A stretch of 64,000 bases of DNA from Azoarcus sp. KH32C. GTDB taxonomy: Bacteria; Pseudomonadota; Gammaproteobacteria; Burkholderiales; Rhodocyclaceae. Position numbers and translations under genes: made by a program. The stretch is from the NCBI RefSeq assembly GCF_000349945.1, contig NC_020516.1, forward strand, positions 4,154,001 through 4,218,000, in the 5' to 3' direction. Of this stretch, positions 54,308 to 63,064 are shown piece after piece (the first letter of the stretch is position 1; each line of letters starts with the position of its first letter). Under the pieces are notes generated by a model. The model was not told the DNA's origin. It saw only the letters and a program-made list of their open reading frames with translations, and did not search any database.

Positions 54308-56335
54308 TCAGGCGAGGCTGCCGCCCGCCCGCGTGAGTTCTTTCAATGCATCCGCGACCTGTCGCGTCTGACCGGCCGCCGACGAGGTCTCGCCGGCGCT
54401 CGACTCGATCGTCGCGAGCAGCGCCGACAAGCCGTCGACGCCGTCCGAATGGGCCTCGATTTCGTCGGCGACGTGGCGCATGTCGGCGGTGAGCTGGACG
54501 ACGTCCTTGCCGATCACTTCGGCGCTGGTGCGGCTCTTTTCGGCGAGCTTGCGCACTTCGTCGGCGACGACCGCGAAGCCACGCCCCGCCTCGCCCGCGC
54601 GCGCGGCTTCGATCGCGGCGTTGAGCGCGAGCAGATTGGTCTGGTCGGAGATCTGCTGGATCACTTCGACGACGCCCTGGATGCGCGAACCGGCACTCGC
54701 AAGCTGCGTCGCTTCGAGCGCGACATCGCGCGCGCCTTGTGACAGGCCGTGAACGCCCGCCGACGCCTCGGCAACTGCCGCGAGCTGGCGCTCGATGCCC
54801 GCCGCGAGCGAGTCCATCGATGCGTTCAGATCGCTCGCGCAGCCTTCAAGCTGGCCCGAGATCGTTTCGCGCTGCCGGTGCGCCGCCTCGAAGATCCGAC
54901 CCATGTCGTTGAGCCCGGAGAACATCTGGCCGACACGCTCGTCGAGGCCGGCCGGGTCGAGCTTCATCTCGAAGCGCTGGTTCTCGAAGTCCTCGATCTG
55001 CTGCACGACGACGCGGTTCAGGCCCGACAGCTTCGCGATCTCGCGCCGCAGGAAGAAGGCCTTGAACTCGCCGTAGTGCGCGACGAAGTTATCGATGTAG
55101 TCGTCGCGGAAGGTCTCGCCCGGCTTCACGCGGAAGAAGAAGATCGCCGTCAGTGTCTGGTTCAGGTTCAGGCCGAGGATCTCGCCGAAGGTCGAGAAGC
55201 CCGCGACCGGAATGTCGCCGATCACGGCGCCCATGCCGGCAAGTTCGCGCTCGTTGTAGAGGCGGCGCAGGATGCAGTCGTTGAGGATGCCCGCGACCGG
55301 CTTGCCCGGCTTGCCTTGCATGAAGCGTTCGAAATCGCGCTTCGTGCCGTCGACGAAACCGGTGCGGCGCACGAGCAGCAGTTCCTCGCCCGGGCCGACG
55401 TCGCAGTAGAAGTGGATGCGTTCATTCGCGAGATCGATCGACGACACCGAGCGCACGAAGAGCTCCTTGCCGACACGGATCGCGAAGGAGTATTCACCGA
55501 GCTTCTTTTCGAGCTGATCGGGCGAGCATTGCAGCGCGCGGCACAGCGCGGCGACCGGCGAGCCGATCACGCCCTGGGCGTCCATCACCTGGCTGATGTA
55601 GCGCTTTTCCATCGACGCGGTGAGCGTATGGAAAGTGGTGCCGGTCGGCTCGAAGTTGTGGCTCTTGAAGACGCCGAAACGTACCTGCGGCGGCACCTTC
55701 AGGAAGGCGATCAGCGCGTGGTTTTCGAGGCGGCCGTTGCCGTCGTGCAGCCAGGTGTTGCGGAAGTCGAACTTGCCGCCGGCCGAGCCGCCGACGAAGA
55801 GACAGGGGAAACGTCCGCTGTCGTACAAGGCTTCCATCAGGAAGGATTCGGACGCCGACAGACCGTCGAAGAGCACATAGGCAAGGGTGTCGCGGTGGTC
55901 GATCTCGAAGCTGACGTCGACGCGCTCCAGCGTGCGGGCGAGGCTCGCGACGCGCTCCTTCAGCGACTTGTCGCAACGCCCCTGGCGCAGGTCCTCGCAG
56001 CCCAGCGGCACGCGCACGACCTGAGCGCGCGCGACGAGCGATGCGTCGAAGAACTGCAGCACGACGTTTTCCCAGCGTTCGCCGGTGCTGCAATACACGG
56101 AGCCGGCCTCGCCGCACAATTCGCCGGCGGTCGAGCACAAGGCCATCGGCACGTTCGGGAAGCGGGCGCGGACCGCGCGGGCCACGGCGTCGATGTCGAC
56201 GTGCGGCGACACGTAGCCGGCAACGAAGGTCGGCGCGACACGCACGCCATCAAGCTTCTCTGCGAGCTCCGCGGGGCGACACCGAACGATGACGACGCCC
56301 TGGGCGCTTGTGGAACCGATTTTTCCGAAAAACAT
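54308..56335 (-). CDS. Soluble FIST-domain chemoreceptor inside the hyp operon
   Basis: 675 residues from the ATG at 56335, preceded by ACGAGG; a TTG at 56362 is an alternative. The N-terminal FIST domain (about 15-215, with [14 protein letters not shown] and [12 protein letters not shown]) and FIST-C (about 225-400, with [20 protein letters not shown]) form a small-ligand sensor. The MCP hairpin contains [20 protein letters not shown] and [18 protein letters not shown] near residue 560. No membrane helix is seen, so it is cytoplasmic. It splits hypD from hypE, which are normally adjacent, and has a sigma-28-like promoter of its own. The ligand is unknown. Confidence 0.92.
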   Translation of the reverse strand: MFFGKIGSTSAQGVVIVRCRPAELAEKLDGVRVAPTFVAGYVSPHVDIDAVARAVRARFPNVPMALCSTAGELCGEAGSVYCSTGERWENVVLQFFDASLVARAQVVRVPLGCEDLRQGRCDKSLKERVASLARTLERVDVSFEIDHRDTLAYVLFDGLSASESFLMEALYDSGRFPCLFVGGSAGGKFDFRNTWLHDGNGRLENHALIAFLKVPPQVRFGVFKSHNFEPTGTTFHTLTASMEKRYISQVMDAQGVIGSPVAALCRALQCSPDQLEKKLGEYSFAIRVGKELFVRSVSSIDLANERIHFYCDVGPGEELLLVRRTGFVDGTKRDFERFMQGKPGKPVAGILNDCILRRLYNERELAGMGAVIGDIPVAGFSTFGEILGLNLNQTLTAIFFFRVKPGETFRDDYIDNFVAHYGEFKAFFLRREIAKLSGLNRVVVQQIEDFENQRFEMKLDPAGLDERVGQMFSGLNDMGRIFEAAHRQRETISGQLEGCASDLNASMDSLAAGIERQLAAVAEASAGVHGLSQGARDVALEATQLASAGSRIQGVVEVIQQISDQTNLLALNAAIEAARAGEAGRGFAVVADEVRKLAEKSRTSAEVIGKDVVQLTADMRHVADEIEAHSDGVDGLSALLATIESSAGETSSAAGQTRQVADALKELTRAGGSLA

Positions 56336-56381
56336 GACCGGGAACCTCGTGAGGGTATGCAATGCCTATGGCTTACATTCT

Positions 56382-56408
56382 CTTACGACAATGCAAACCC
56401 GGACTTGA
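56382..56408 (-). promoter_or_regulatory. Sigma-28-like promoter of the FIST chemoreceptor gene
   Basis: On the minus strand TCAA (56405-56408), exactly 15 bases, then GTCGTAAG (56382-56389), against TAAA-N15-GCCGATAA. It lies in the 130-base gap between hypD and the receptor gene, about 47 bases before the ATG at 56335. The match is weaker than at 44009. Confidence 0.5.
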
Positions 56409-56492
56409 GCCTCGTCAGAAGTCCCCTCGATGAATCCCCCTTGATTACATTTGTCATTTCGCGACTCGAAATGCATATCCACCATCCGGAAT

Positions 56493-57629
56493 TCATACCC
56501 GCGAAACGTCGCGGAAGCGACCGTAATTGTAGTGCGCGGCGCAGGCACCCTCGGACGACACCATGCACGAGCCCATGGGGTTCTCGGGCGTGCACACGGT
56601 GCCGAAGAGCTTGCAGTCGGTCGGCGTCTTCACGCCGCGCAGGATCGCGCCGCATTCGCAGGCGCGGTTGTCCGGCACCGAGACGAATTCGAGGCCGAAC
56701 TTCGCCTCGGCATCCCACTGGGCGAAGGGCGCACGGATGCGCAGCGCCGAGTACGGCACTTCGCGCAGCCCGCGCCATTCGAAGCTGCGGCGCAACTCGA
56801 AGACTTCCGACACCAGCCCTTGCGCCTTGAGATTGCCGTCCTCGGTGACGGCGCGGGTGAATTCGTTCTCGACCTCGGCGCGACCTTCATTGACCTGCCG
56901 AATCAGCATGCGGATCGCCTGCATCACGTCGAGCGGCTCGAAGCCGGCGATCACCACCGGCTTGCGGTATTCCTCGGCGAAGAAGGCGTAGGGGCGGCTG
57001 CCGATGATCGTCGACACGTGCGCCGGGCCAATGAAGCCGTCGAGCGGCACGGTGCCGAGCTCGCGCACTTCGGGCGATTCGAGGATCGTCAGGATCGCGG
57101 ATGGCGTCAGCACGTGGTTGCACAGTACGCTGAAGTTCGCGAGGGAGAGCGCCTGCGCCTGGCGCAGCACGAGCGCGGTCGGCGGGGTCGTCGTCTCGAA
57201 GCCGATCGCGAAGAACACGACTTCGCGCTCGCGCATCTTCTGCGCCAGCGCCAGCGCGTCGGCCGCCGAATACACCATGCGGATGTCGGCACCGCGCGCC
57301 TTGGCCTTCAGCAGCGACAGGCCATTGGACGCCGGCACGCGCAGGCAGTCGCCGTAGGTGCAGATCGTGACCTCGGGGCGCGCGAGCGCGAGCCGGATCG
57401 CCATATCGATGCGGCCGATCGGCAGCACGCACACAGGGCAGCCCGGGCCGTGGATCATGCGCACGTTGGCGGGCAGCAGGTCGGTGACGCCGTAACGCGA
57501 GATCGCGTGCGTGTGACCGCCGCAGAATTCCATGAAGGCATAGTTGCGGCCGGTATCGGCCTCGCGCGCGATGGCTTCCGCGAGCTTCGCGGCGAGCGCG
57601 CCGTCGCGGAACTCGTCGACGTACTTCAC
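56493..57629 (-). CDS. hypD: Hydrogenase maturation protein HypD
   Basis: 378 residues. HypD is the Fe-S scaffold that, with HypC, carries the iron while CN and CO ligands are added. [20 protein letters not shown] opens it; [15 protein letters not shown] and [17 protein letters not shown] hold the conserved redox cysteines. The C-terminal 4Fe-4S region has [20 protein letters not shown] and [18 protein letters not shown]. It overlaps the hypC stop (ATGA), so HypC and HypD are made together. Confidence 0.97.
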   Translation of the reverse strand: MKYVDEFRDGALAAKLAEAIAREADTGRNYAFMEFCGGHTHAISRYGVTDLLPANVRMIHGPGCPVCVLPIGRIDMAIRLALARPEVTICTYGDCLRVPASNGLSLLKAKARGADIRMVYSAADALALAQKMREREVVFFAIGFETTTPPTALVLRQAQALSLANFSVLCNHVLTPSAILTILESPEVRELGTVPLDGFIGPAHVSTIIGSRPYAFFAEEYRKPVVIAGFEPLDVMQAIRMLIRQVNEGRAEVENEFTRAVTEDGNLKAQGLVSEVFELRRSFEWRGLREVPYSALRIRAPFAQWDAEAKFGLEFVSVPDNRACECGAILRGVKTPTDCKLFGTVCTPENPMGSCMVSSEGACAAHYNYGRFRDVSRV

Positions 57630-57883
57630 GCGCCGCCCTCTTCGGCCGCGGCGGCGAGCGCGGCTCCGGCAAGACCGGCTTCGGCGAAGAGCGCGAGCGT
57701 CTTCTCGGCCTCGTCGGCGTCGAGCTTAGACAGTGCGTAGCCGACATGGACGATCACATAGTCACCGACCTCGGCGCCATCGACGAGCGCGAGCGAGATT
57801 TCCTTGCGCACGCCGCCGAGATCGACGCGGCAGGCGTCACCGGGCAAGAGCTCGACGATGCGGGCGGGAATCGCAAGGCACAT
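57626..57883 (-). CDS. hypC: Hydrogenase maturation chaperone HypC
   Basis: 85 residues. [13 protein letters not shown] with the essential Cys2 and the OB-like core ([32 protein letters not shown]) are complete. It forms the complex with HypD that assembles Fe(CN)2CO and later binds the large-subunit precursor. It starts three bases after the hypF stop. A paralogue, HoxL, lies at 62263-62544. Confidence 0.96.
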   Translation of the reverse strand: MCLAIPARIVELLPGDACRVDLGGVRKEISLALVDGAEVGDYVIVHVGYALSKLDADEAEKTLALFAEAGLAGAALAAAAEEGGA

Positions 57884-57886
57884 GCT

Positions 57887-59035
57887 TCAGAATCCTTCGT
57901 TCAGATGGTGGATCGCAACCCAGGCCTGACCGAGCGCGAGACCGGCGTCGCCCGGTGACAGGCGCTGCGCTTCGAGGACGGTCAGGCCGTGTTCGCGCAA
58001 CGCCGCGCCGAGGCGTTGCGACAGGATGCGGTTGTGCAGACAGCCGCCGGAGAGCGCGACGACCGTCAAGCCGGTGCGTTCGACGGCCTGCCCGACCCAG
58101 GCGACGAGTGCCGCGGTGAGCGTCACGTGGAAACGGGAAGCACCCTGCGCGGCATCGGTTTCGTCGGCAAGGGACGTGAGGATCGGCAGCAGGCTCAGGC
58201 GCCCTGCCCCGTCGATCGTCCAACCCTCGGGCTCGGGCGTCACGTCACCAACTCGTTCAAGGTAGTCGGTCGCGGCGCGCTCCAGCGCGATCGCCGCCTC
58301 GGCCTCGACACGCATCACAGGGCACAGTCCGAGCAGCCCCGCGGCAGCGTCGAAGGCGCGGCCGAGGCTGGAGGTCGGCGGGCACAAGGTGTCGCGCGTG
58401 AGCAGGTTCCCAAGCATGGCCGCCGCAGGCTGGGCCGCGAAGCGCGTCGCGATCTCGTCGGCGCGGCCGGCCAGATGGAGCACCGCCCCAGCCATCCGCC
58501 ACGGCTCGCGCGCCGCGCGGTCACCGCCCGCCAGCGGCAGGGGCGCGAGATGACCGAGGCGCTCGAAGTGCGCGCCATCGACTTGCAGCAGTTCGCCGCC
58601 CCAGGCCGTGCCGTCGGTACCCAAGCCCACGCCATCGAGCGCGAGGCCCAGCGCCGGGCCGGGGTGTCCATTCTCCGCCAGCACCGCGGCAACATGCGCG
58701 TGGTGGTGCTGCACCGCGATCGCAGGCACGCCGAGGCGCGTCGCAAGGGCGCAGGCGCTGCGGCTCGAATGGAAGTCCGGATGCAGGTCGTGCGCGATCG
58801 CGGCGGGAGCGCCCTGCGACAGCAACACGTGGCTCCAGGCATCCATCTCGCGGCAGGCATCCGGCGTATCGAGATCGCCGACCGTGGCGCTCATTTGCGC
58901 TGCGCCGTCCTGCGCAAGGCACAACGCGTTCTTGAAATAGGCGCCGAAGGCCAGCACCGCGGGGCCGTGCAAGGTGAGCGGGATTGACGGCGGCGCGAGC
59001 GGAGCCGCGCCCGGCGAGGCGAGGTTCGAATTCAT
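57887..59035 (-). CDS. hypF: Short HypF (carbamoyltransferase domain only)
   Basis: 382 residues from the ATG at 59035. Only the C-terminal Kae1-like carbamoyltransferase domain of HypF is present: HDLHPDFHSSR, the metal-binding AVQHHHAHVAAVLAENGH, GLALDGVGLGTDGTAWGGELL and VVALSGGCLHNRIL. The acylphosphatase, zinc-finger and YrdC domains (about 360 residues in full HypF) are absent, and hypB lies directly upstream, so no broken 5' part is present. Ralstonia HypF1 is similarly short. Carbamoyl-AMP formation would then need another source, perhaps a full HypF elsewhere. Confidence 0.9.
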   Translation of the reverse strand: MNSNLASPGAAPLAPPSIPLTLHGPAVLAFGAYFKNALCLAQDGAAQMSATVGDLDTPDACREMDAWSHVLLSQGAPAAIAHDLHPDFHSSRSACALATRLGVPAIAVQHHHAHVAAVLAENGHPGPALGLALDGVGLGTDGTAWGGELLQVDGAHFERLGHLAPLPLAGGDRAAREPWRMAGAVLHLAGRADEIATRFAAQPAAAMLGNLLTRDTLCPPTSSLGRAFDAAAGLLGLCPVMRVEAEAAIALERAATDYLERVGDVTPEPEGWTIDGAGRLSLLPILTSLADETDAAQGASRFHVTLTAALVAWVGQAVERTGLTVVALSGGCLHNRILSQRLGAALREHGLTVLEAQRLSPGDAGLALGQAWVAIHHLNEGF

Positions 59036-59043
59036 GTCCGGAC

Positions 59044-59970
59044 TCAGGCCGGTTGCACGGTTGTGCTGCGCGCCGCGCGCGCCTTCGCCATGCCGCGCTC
59101 GAGCCAGGCGAGCCAGTCGGCGATGCCCTCGCCGCTCGTCGACGACGTACGAATCACCTCGATGGCCGGATTGACCCGCCGCGCGTAGCCGATCGCGCGT
59201 TCGACGTCGAAGGTGAGATGCGGCAGCAGGTCGACCTTGTTGAGCAGCATCAGGTCGGCCGCGGCGAACATGTCCGGGTATTTCAGCGGCTTGTCCTCGC
59301 CCTCGGTGACCGACAGGATCGCGACCTTGTGCGCCTCGCCGAGATCGAAGGCAGCCGGGCACACGAGGTTGCCGACGTTCTCGATCAAGAGCAGGCTGTC
59401 GTCGGCGAGCTGCATCTGCGCGAGTGCGCGCCCAACCATGTCCGCGTCGAGGTGGCAGCCCTTGCCGGTGTTGATCTGCAGCGCCGGCACGCCGGTCGCG
59501 CGGATGCGTTCCGCGTCGAACTCGGTCTGCTGGTCGCCCTCGACCACCGCCGCCGACACGCGTCCCGCAAGTTCCGTGAGCGTGCGCACGAGCAGCGTGG
59601 TCTTGCCCGAGCCGGGGCTGGAAACGAGGTTCAGCGCGAAGATGCCGCGCGCGGCGAGCTGGCGGCGGTTGGCGTCGGCACAGGCGTCGTTCTTGCCGAG
59701 GATGTCGCGCTCGATCTTCACCATCTGCGACTGCGACAGGCCAGGGGCGTGAGCGTGCGCGGGGCCGGCGCCGAAATGCAGGTGGTGCTGATCGGAATGG
59801 ATGTGGCTCGCGTCCCGGGCGGACGGCTGCCCGTCGTGCGTGTGCTCATGCGCGGGAGCCGCGGGCTTCCACGCGCGCGTCGTGCCTTCCTTCGGGCGCG
59901 CGGGCTTCGAATGCCCTGCCCCGCCGATATTCACTTCACCCGCCCCGCAACCGCACACCGTACACATCAC
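59044..59970 (-). CDS. hypB: Nickel-inserting GTPase HypB
   Basis: 308 residues. HypB delivers nickel to the hydrogenase large subunit with HypA. The N-terminal MCTVCGCG Cys cluster is followed by a His-rich stretch (about 40-75: [24 protein letters not shown]), a nickel store. The GTPase has [20 protein letters not shown] (G1), [28 protein letters not shown] and [12 protein letters not shown] (NKxD). It lies 44 bases after hypA and 8 before hypF. Confidence 0.97.
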   Translation of the reverse strand: MMCTVCGCGAGEVNIGGAGHSKPARPKEGTTRAWKPAAPAHEHTHDGQPSARDASHIHSDQHHLHFGAGPAHAHAPGLSQSQMVKIERDILGKNDACADANRRQLAARGIFALNLVSSPGSGKTTLLVRTLTELAGRVSAAVVEGDQQTEFDAERIRATGVPALQINTGKGCHLDADMVGRALAQMQLADDSLLLIENVGNLVCPAAFDLGEAHKVAILSVTEGEDKPLKYPDMFAAADLMLLNKVDLLPHLTFDVERAIGYARRVNPAIEVIRTSSTSGEGIADWLAWLERGMAKARAARSTTVQPA

Positions 59971-60014
59971 CCTGCTCCAATCCGACTGCGACCACCTGAA
60001 GCCGCATCATCCCT

Positions 60015-60356
60015 TCAATCGACTTCGATTTCCTTGACCCGCATCACGGTCCCGCCGGTGGGACGCACCTGGTAGCCGCCGCAGTGCGGACAGGGGTCGT
60101 AACGCTGCGCGAGCGGCACGCTGCGATCGCAGGCGAGGCACCAGCCGACGCCGGGCACGCTCTCGACCTCGACCGCCGCGCCCTCCGCCAGCGTGTCGCG
60201 CAACACCACGTCGAGACAGAAGCGCAGCGCCTCGACCTCGACCGACGACAGTTCGCCGATCTCCAGCACGACCGTCTTCACGCGCGTGCAGCCCTGCGCC
60301 CGCGCGGTCTCCTCGACGATGCCGCGGATGCTCTCCGCAAGCGACATCTCATGCAT
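60015..60356 (-). CDS. hypA: Nickel chaperone HypA
   Basis: 113 residues. The nickel-binding N terminus MHEMSLAESI (His2) and the zinc site CLAC...CPHC are intact. It works with HypB in nickel delivery. Its ATG overlaps the hoxV end by 8 bases (ATGCATGA), which suggests translational coupling of structural-type accessory genes with the hyp genes. Confidence 0.97.
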   Translation of the reverse strand: MHEMSLAESIRGIVEETARAQGCTRVKTVVLEIGELSSVEVEALRFCLDVVLRDTLAEGAAVEVESVPGVGWCLACDRSVPLAQRYDPCPHCGGYQVRPTGGTVMRVKEIEVD

Positions 60357-61470
60357 CCGATACGTCCTCGATCGCGATGTCGTACTCGATGCACGGATCG
60401 AGCGACAGCGCGAGCGCCTTCAGGCGCAGCATCGCGGCCTCGTCCGACGGCGCGTCCCAGCCCGTGGCTTCGCAGACGAATGCGCCCTGCGCATGGAAAT
60501 TCCATTCGGTCGGCGCGACGATCGCGTATTCGGCAATGCGGTCGCCGTCGAGACGCACGGCGTGCATCAGCATCCCACGCGCGGTTTCGACGCATGCGAG
60601 GCCGGCGCCGTCGCCCATCGGCGCGGCATCGACGAGCTTGGGCATGTCGCTCGCGAGCGGATGGCGCAGGCGGCTGGCGCAGTCGGAGAGATCGACGACG
60701 CGCGCGAAGAGGCGCGCCGCGATGCGGTGGCGCTGAGTCAGAAGATTGCTCACCATCATCGAATCCGCGTGGCGCGCGAGCACGCCCGTCTCGTGGGCGC
60801 GGCCGAACAGCATCGGCGCCGCGCAGAAATCGGCGGACGGGATGCCGCCGAGTTCGGCCGCCCAGGCCCCGGCAGCGAGTGCCGGCAGCAGTGGCACCGC
60901 TTCGCCTTCCGGCGTCGAGGACCCCATCTCGATCAGGTCGGCGAGCGCAGCCCCGATCGTGCCGCAGCGGCGGGCGCGCTCGATGAATTCGCGCAGGCCG
61001 CTGGGCTCGCGCGTGGTGCGGAAGAAGCCGGCCAACAGTTCGACGGCGACGAGATCGAGCAGATCGCCTCCGAGCTCATACGCCGCCCGCCCTTCGCCGA
61101 CGCGCGCGAGCCTGCGGTGCAGTTCGGCGAAGCGCTCGCGCCGCGGCTGATGGCCGAACAGTGCCGGCCAGTCGAGCATCAGCCGCCAGAGGTTTTCCTG
61201 TGCGGCCTCGGTCGCCAGCGCCCGTTCCTCGGCCCATGGCTCGGCACGCGCGACGCCGCTCGCACCCGCGGCAACGCAGGCCGCGGTCACGGCGACGGCT
61301 TGCGCGCGCGAGCACAGGCTGAAGAGCGCAGGAACGAGCTTCAGCGCCTCCTCGACAGTGCGTCCGACCAAGACCTGCGCCGCTTGCGGACGGGGATTGT
61401 CGATCGCGACACCCACCAGACGCCCGCCCTGACGCTGCACTGCAAGCCGCATCCTGCCGTCCGCGTTCAT
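60349..61470 (-). CDS. hoxV: Hydrogenase accessory protein HoxV (HupK-like)
   Basis: 373 residues from the ATG at 61470 (61512 is an alternative). HoxV/HupK proteins look like degenerate large subunits and act as scaffolds when the Fe(CN)2CO group is handed over, with HoxL. The C terminus SLDPCIEYDIAIED keeps DPC but lacks the second Cys and His of true large subunits, and the N-terminal CxxC is absent. The central YAIVAPTEWNFHAQGAF matches the large-subunit VVPTTWN region. It overlaps hypA by 8 bases. Confidence 0.9.
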   Translation of the reverse strand: MNADGRMRLAVQRQGGRLVGVAIDNPRPQAAQVLVGRTVEEALKLVPALFSLCSRAQAVAVTAACVAAGASGVARAEPWAEERALATEAAQENLWRLMLDWPALFGHQPRRERFAELHRRLARVGEGRAAYELGGDLLDLVAVELLAGFFRTTREPSGLREFIERARRCGTIGAALADLIEMGSSTPEGEAVPLLPALAAGAWAAELGGIPSADFCAAPMLFGRAHETGVLARHADSMMVSNLLTQRHRIAARLFARVVDLSDCASRLRHPLASDMPKLVDAAPMGDGAGLACVETARGMLMHAVRLDGDRIAEYAIVAPTEWNFHAQGAFVCEATGWDAPSDEAAMLRLKALALSLDPCIEYDIAIEDVSDA

Positions 61471-61544
61471 CGCCGCCCCCACTGCAAGCAGGGGATTTTG
61501 ATCGTGACACATGCGGCGGCTGGCCGCCCGCTGCCCTGAATCAT
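61467..61544 (-). CDS. Possible 25-codon leader peptide coupled to hoxV
   Basis: In the 211-base gap between hoxT and hoxV a frame starts MIQGSGRPAAACVTIK and ends with a TGA that overlaps the hoxV ATG (ATGA). TAGGAGAAAGC in front of its ATG is the best ribosome site in the gap, while hoxV itself has none that is clear. It may only load ribosomes for hoxV. It does not resemble rubredoxin HoxR, the gene expected near here in Ralstonia. Confidence 0.35.
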   Translation of the reverse strand: MIQGSGRPAAACVTIKIPCLQWGRR

Positions 61545-61681
61545 GCTTTCTCCTAGCGCATGCGCCCGCCCCTGGCCGATTGACGCGCTGCAGTCGGACC
61601 GGACGGCACGTACGCGGGGGCGGAGCGATGATATGCGCTGTCGCACGAGGGCGAAAGCGTGTCGAGACAAGGTTTTGCATC

Positions 61682-62266
61682 TCAAGTACGGCCGCGCAGG
61701 AAGGCGCGCCGGGACGTCGAACGGGGCGCATCGACAGGAGGCGTTGGTGCGTCAGCCACAGCGGCCGGAACCGATGGCGCCTGCGTATGCGGAGCGGGAG
61801 CGAGCACCGTCGCGAGCGCGTCGGTCGCAATCGCGCAGGCCACCTCCGTGCCGACGACATCGTCGATCGGGGACACCAGCGGGCAGTACAGGAAAGCCGG
61901 AAGCGCGGCGTCCGCGTCGTCGCTTTCCTCGCCGATGAAGACCAGTTCGCCGACCGGCAGACCCAACGTGCGGCGCACACCCGCCGCCGTGTCCCGCCAC
62001 AGCGCGCCGCCGCCGGGCAACAGCACAAGCTGGATGCTCCACGAGGTGACGACCGCAGCGAGCCAGTCGCCTTGAAGGCGCTCGCAACCGGCGACACACA
62101 CCTCCACGTTCGGATTCAGAAACGGCAGCCCTGCCATGCGCGTTTCGCTGACGTGCCGGAAGTGGCGCAGCAGCGCACCAGACGGGTCGTCGTGCCAAGG
62201 CGCGGCGACCTTCGCCTCAGCCGGCCGCAGCGCCGGCACGCGCACGACGGACAGGAGCTCGCTCAT
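61682..62266 (-). CDS. hoxT: Hydrogenase assembly chaperone HoxT (HybE/HupJ-like)
   Basis: 194 residues from the ATG at 62266, overlapping the hoxL stop (ATGA). The HybE-type core reads MAGLPFLNPNVEVCVAGCERLQGDWLAAVVTSWSIQLVLLPGGG and GELVFIGEESDDA. This family assists small-subunit and holoenzyme assembly; in Ralstonia HoxT matters for activity in air. The C-terminal 40 residues are Pro/Ala-rich and end with a basic SRRAFLRGRT. Confidence 0.85.
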   Translation of the reverse strand: MSELLSVVRVPALRPAEAKVAAPWHDDPSGALLRHFRHVSETRMAGLPFLNPNVEVCVAGCERLQGDWLAAVVTSWSIQLVLLPGGGALWRDTAAGVRRTLGLPVGELVFIGEESDDADAALPAFLYCPLVSPIDDVVGTEVACAIATDALATVLAPAPHTQAPSVPAAVADAPTPPVDAPRSTSRRAFLRGRT

Positions 62267-62544
62267 TGCGCCGTCCGCGGGGCGAGATCGCGGAACCACG
62301 CGTCGGGGTCGTAGTCGCCGTCCAGCGTCGCCGCGAGCGCCGCCAGCGCCTCCTCAGTCAGCGCGAGGCTTTCGGCGTCGAGCACTTCCTTCGCGAAGCC
62401 GAGCGCAACGAGCACCCAAGTGCCGACCGGCTGCGGGCCGACGAGCAGCATGTTGGCCTGCTCGCGGCGCTCACCGCGCACGAGCCACGCGATCTCGCCG
62501 TCACCGACCCACGACTCGACCTGCATCGGCACCGATAGGCACAT
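62263..62544 (-). CDS. hoxL: HypC-like chaperone HoxL
   Basis: 93 residues from the ATG at 62544. MCLSVPMQVESWVGDGEIAWL with Cys2 is the HypC/HupF fold; VGTWVLVALGFAKEVLDAE matches the second half. HoxL is the dedicated partner that, with HoxV, passes the Fe(CN)2CO moiety to HoxG. The frame extends upstream but into hoxM. One base separates it from the hoxM stop. Confidence 0.92.
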   Translation of the reverse strand: MCLSVPMQVESWVGDGEIAWLVRGERREQANMLLVGPQPVGTWVLVALGFAKEVLDAESLALTEEALAALAATLDGDYDPDAWFRDLAPRTAQ

Positions 62545-62545
62545 G

Positions 62546-63064
62546 CTAGGCAGCCTCTGCCAGCGCCTTCGCCGGCGTCTGCAACCCGTACTCCGCCAGC
62601 GCATCACGGATCGCCTGCAGCGCGACCGGCATCGCCGCACGGACCGGCGCGGTCTGCTCCATCGAGGTCGAGATGTCGACCGGCTGCACGCCAACGACCA
62701 CGACGTGGCGCGGCGCGCGCTCGGTGATCTCGAGCGTCGCCAGCACGTCCGACAGGCCGACCTGATGCGGCGAGATGCGCGCGCGGAAGAAGGCCGGCAC
62801 CTCGTCGTCCTTCAGCACGACCACGCTCGCCGGCGGTTGGCCGACGCGCACGCAATCGGCGATCACCAGCAGATCGAGGTTCTCGAGGTCCTCGAGGAGC
62901 TCCATCGCGGCGGTGCCTCCATCGATGACCTCCAGCACCTCGGGGATCTCGTAGCCCGCCTGCAGCTCTTCGACGAGCCGCACCCCGACGCCCTCGTCGG
63001 TGAGCAGGATGTTGCCGACGCCCAGCAGCACGGCACGGCGGATCGGGGTGTCGATTTGGCTCAT
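62546..63064 (-). CDS. hoxM: Hydrogenase maturation protease HoxM
   Basis: 172 residues from the ATG at 63064, which shares one base with the hoxG stop (TGATG). HyaD/HybD-type endopeptidase that removes the HoxG C-terminal tail once nickel is in place. The nickel-sensing residues are visible: Glu in GVGNILLTDEGVGVRLVEEL, Asp in VIDGGTAAMELL and His in ISPHQVGLSDVL. It follows hoxG directly; the cytochrome b gene hoxZ that usually stands between them is absent. Confidence 0.94.
   Translation of the reverse strand: MSQIDTPIRRAVLLGVGNILLTDEGVGVRLVEELQAGYEIPEVLEVIDGGTAAMELLEDLENLDLLVIADCVRVGQPPASVVVLKDDEVPAFFRARISPHQVGLSDVLATLEITERAPRHVVVVGVQPVDISTSMEQTAPVRAAMPVALQAIRDALAEYGLQTPAKALAEAA

Noticed and set aside
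57887..59035. hypF as a pseudogene or frameshifted gene
   Set aside because: No remains of the missing N-terminal domains exist upstream, hypB ends 8 bases before it, and short HypF proteins are known.
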